Positions 48,341 through 50,039 of a stretch of 50,039 bases of DNA are shown piece by piece (position 1 is the stretch's first letter; each line of letters starts with the position of its first letter). The DNA is taken from contig CAJONO010000147.1 of the NCBI GenBank assembly GCA_905235905.1, positions 1-50,039 on the forward strand. The letters run 5' to 3'. The notes below the pieces were generated by a model. The model was not told the DNA's origin and searched no databases. It saw only the letters and a program-made list of their open reading frames with translations. Source of the stretch: an uncultured Prevotella sp. (GTDB lineage Bacteria > Bacteroidota > Bacteroidia > Bacteroidales > Bacteroidaceae). The position numbers were made by a program, and so were the translations under genes.

Positions 48341-49492
48341 ATGAAAAAAGTTGCTCTAATTACTGGTATTACTGGTCAGGACGGATCGTATCTGGCCGAG
48401 TTTCTCTTGGAAAAAGGCTATGATGTGCATGGCACTATCCGTCGCTCGTCGGTTGACTTCCGTGAGCGTATTGCCCACCTGGAAGGTCAGCCCAATTTCC
48501 ACTTGCACTATGCCGACCTTGGCGACTCGATGAGTGTGCTGGGCGTAGTCAGCAAAGTGCGCCCAACGGAAATCTACAATCTGGCAGCACAAAGCCATGT
48601 GCAGGTCAGCTTCGACTCGCCTGAGTTCACGGCCGACGTCGATGCCGTGGGTGTGCTCCGTGTCTTGGAGGCCGTTCGCCTGCTGGGACTTACCGACACC
48701 TGCCGCATCTATCAGGCTTCTACCTCCGAGCTTTATGGAAAAGTAGAAGAGGTTCCGCAGAACGAGAACACCCCCTTCCATCCCTATTCGCCCTACGCCG
48801 TGGCCAAGCAGTACGGCTTCTGGATTGTCAAGGAGTATCGCGAGGCCTACAACATGTACTGCTGCTCAGGCATCCTCTTCAACCACGAGAGCGAGCGCCG
48901 CGGCGAGACCTTCGTCACCCGTAAGATCACGCTGGCCGCCGCCCGCATCAAGCAGGGCAAGCAGGACAAGCTCTACTTAGGCAACCTCGGCTCACTGCGC
49001 GACTGGGGCTATGCCAAGGACTACGTGGAGTGCATGTGGCTCATCCTGCAGCAGGAGAAGCCTGAGGACTTCGTCATTGCCACTGGTGTGCAGCACTCCG
49101 TTCGCGAGTTCTGCTACTATGCCTTCAAGCATGTGGGCATCGAACTGGAGTTCGTGGGTGAAGGAGAAAATGAGAAAGGTATTATCAAGAGCTTTGATCC
49201 CGAACTCTCAACTCTCACCTCTCACCCCTCACCTCTCACCTCTCACCTCTCAATTGGAGACGTGCTCATCGAGGTGTCGCCCGACTTCTACCGTCCTACC
49301 GACGTGGTCAACCTCTGGGGCGACCCCACCAAGGCCAAGGCCAAGTTGGGCTGGAACCCGAACAAAACCTCGTTCGAGGAGCTGGTGAAGATCATGGTCG
49401 AGAGCGACATGGCCAAGGTTGCCGCCGAGGGCGCCGCCGCCAAGGTGCGCACGAATCTGGCCGAGTATTTAGAGAAAGGTATTGTGAAGTAA
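48341..49492 (+). CDS. gmd: GDP-mannose 4,6-dehydratase
   Basis: 383 aa; '[33 protein letters not shown]', '[12 protein letters not shown]', 'SPYAVAKQY'; contains insert '[17 protein letters not shown]'. Confidence 0.96.
   Translation: MKKVALITGITGQDGSYLAEFLLEKGYDVHGTIRRSSVDFRERIAHLEGQPNFHLHYADLGDSMSVLGVVSKVRPTEIYNLAAQSHVQVSFDSPEFTADVDAVGVLRVLEAVRLLGLTDTCRIYQASTSELYGKVEEVPQNENTPFHPYSPYAVAKQYGFWIVKEYREAYNMYCCSGILFNHESERRGETFVTRKITLAAARIKQGKQDKLYLGNLGSLRDWGYAKDYVECMWLILQQEKPEDFVIATGVQHSVREFCYYAFKHVGIELEFVGEGENEKGIIKSFDPELSTLTSHPSPLTSHLSIGDVLIEVSPDFYRPTDVVNLWGDPTKAKAKLGWNPNKTSFEELVKIMVESDMAKVAAEGAAAKVRTNLAEYLEKGIVK
49205..49253 (+). repeat. 7-bp tandem repeat (seven units) inside gmd
   Basis: CTCTCAA CTCTCAC CTCTCAC CCCTCAC CTCTCAC CTCTCAC CTCTCAA. 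Confidence 0.95.
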
Positions 49493-50039
49493 TGGACAAG
49501 GATTCTAAAATCTACGTAGCAGGCCACCACGGCCTGGTGGGCTCTGCCATCTGGAACAACCTCCTGCAGCGGGGATTTACCAATCTCGTAGGCCGCAGCC
49601 ACAAAGAACTTGACCTCACCGACCAAGTGGCCGTGCGCCGCTTCTTCGACGAGGAACGCCCCGATGCCGTCGTGCTCGCCGCCGCCTTCGTGGGCGGCAT
49701 CATGGCCAACTCGCTCTACCGCGCCGACTTCATCATGATGAACATGAAGATTCAGTGCAACGTCATCAGCGAGGCCTACGCCCACGGCGTGAAGAAGCTG
49801 CTCTTCCTCGGCTCTACGTGCATCTACCCGAAGAACGCACCGCAGCCCATGAAGGAAGACTGCCTGCTCACCTCACCGCTCGAGTACACCAACGAGGAGT
49901 ATGCCATCGCGAAGATTGCAGGCCTGAAGATGTGCGAGTCGTACAACCTGCAGTACGGCACCAACTACATTGCCGTGATGCCCACAAACCTCTACGGCCC
50001 TAACGACAACTTCCACCTTGAGAACTCGCACGTCATGCC
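49492..50039 (+). CDS. fcl: GDP-L-fucose synthase (3' truncated by window)
   Basis: ATG overlaps the gmd TAA; '[45 protein letters not shown]...[45 protein letters not shown]'. Confidence 0.95.
   Translation, partial: MDKDSKIYVAGHHGLVGSAIWNNLLQRGFTNLVGRSHKELDLTDQVAVRRFFDEERPDAVVLAAAFVGGIMANSLYRADFIMMNMKIQCNVISEAYAHGVKKLLFLGSTCIYPKNAPQPMKEDCLLTSPLEYTNEEYAIAKIAGLKMCESYNLQYGTNYIAVMPTNLYGPNDNFHLENSHVM

Overview
The window is a Bacteroidetes chromosome segment, Prevotella/Bacteroides-like by its gene families and by TAnnTTTG -7 promoters. Almost all of it is coding. In order it carries: a partial AAA-ATPase/PD-(D/E)XK protein; three tandem secreted proteins (Omp28-like plus two cleaved-adhesin, T9SS-type proteins); waaA, gltX, an O-antigen flippase and a fused GT2/fucosyltransferase-like protein; ansA, a porin, rlmD and mltG; an MNT/HEPN pair; a SusC/SusD operon with two lipoproteins; a BamA/TamA-like and TamB pair; a GH28-GH2 pair; mazG, a lipocalin-like lipoprotein, rnz, nhaD and a FeoA-FeoB fusion; and manC, gmd and fcl (GDP-fucose synthesis, cut by the window end). 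The most unusual signal is intergenic. Three loci (about 1377-1552, 21038-21252 and 40358-40533) are built on an exact 22-bp period. Most 22-mers carry their own small dyad (for example AATTCA-tgc-TGAATT), and two of the loci are diverged copies of one element about 175-200 bp long. Other repeat-driven observations: a 7x7-bp tract inside gmd, two oppositely oriented GC-rich palindromic inserts inside the GH2 gene, a G8 tract in the SusC signal peptide, and a 35-bp array before ansA whose units form ATGA-overlapping mini-ORFs. Calls are from reading sequence and translations only; no database search was run.
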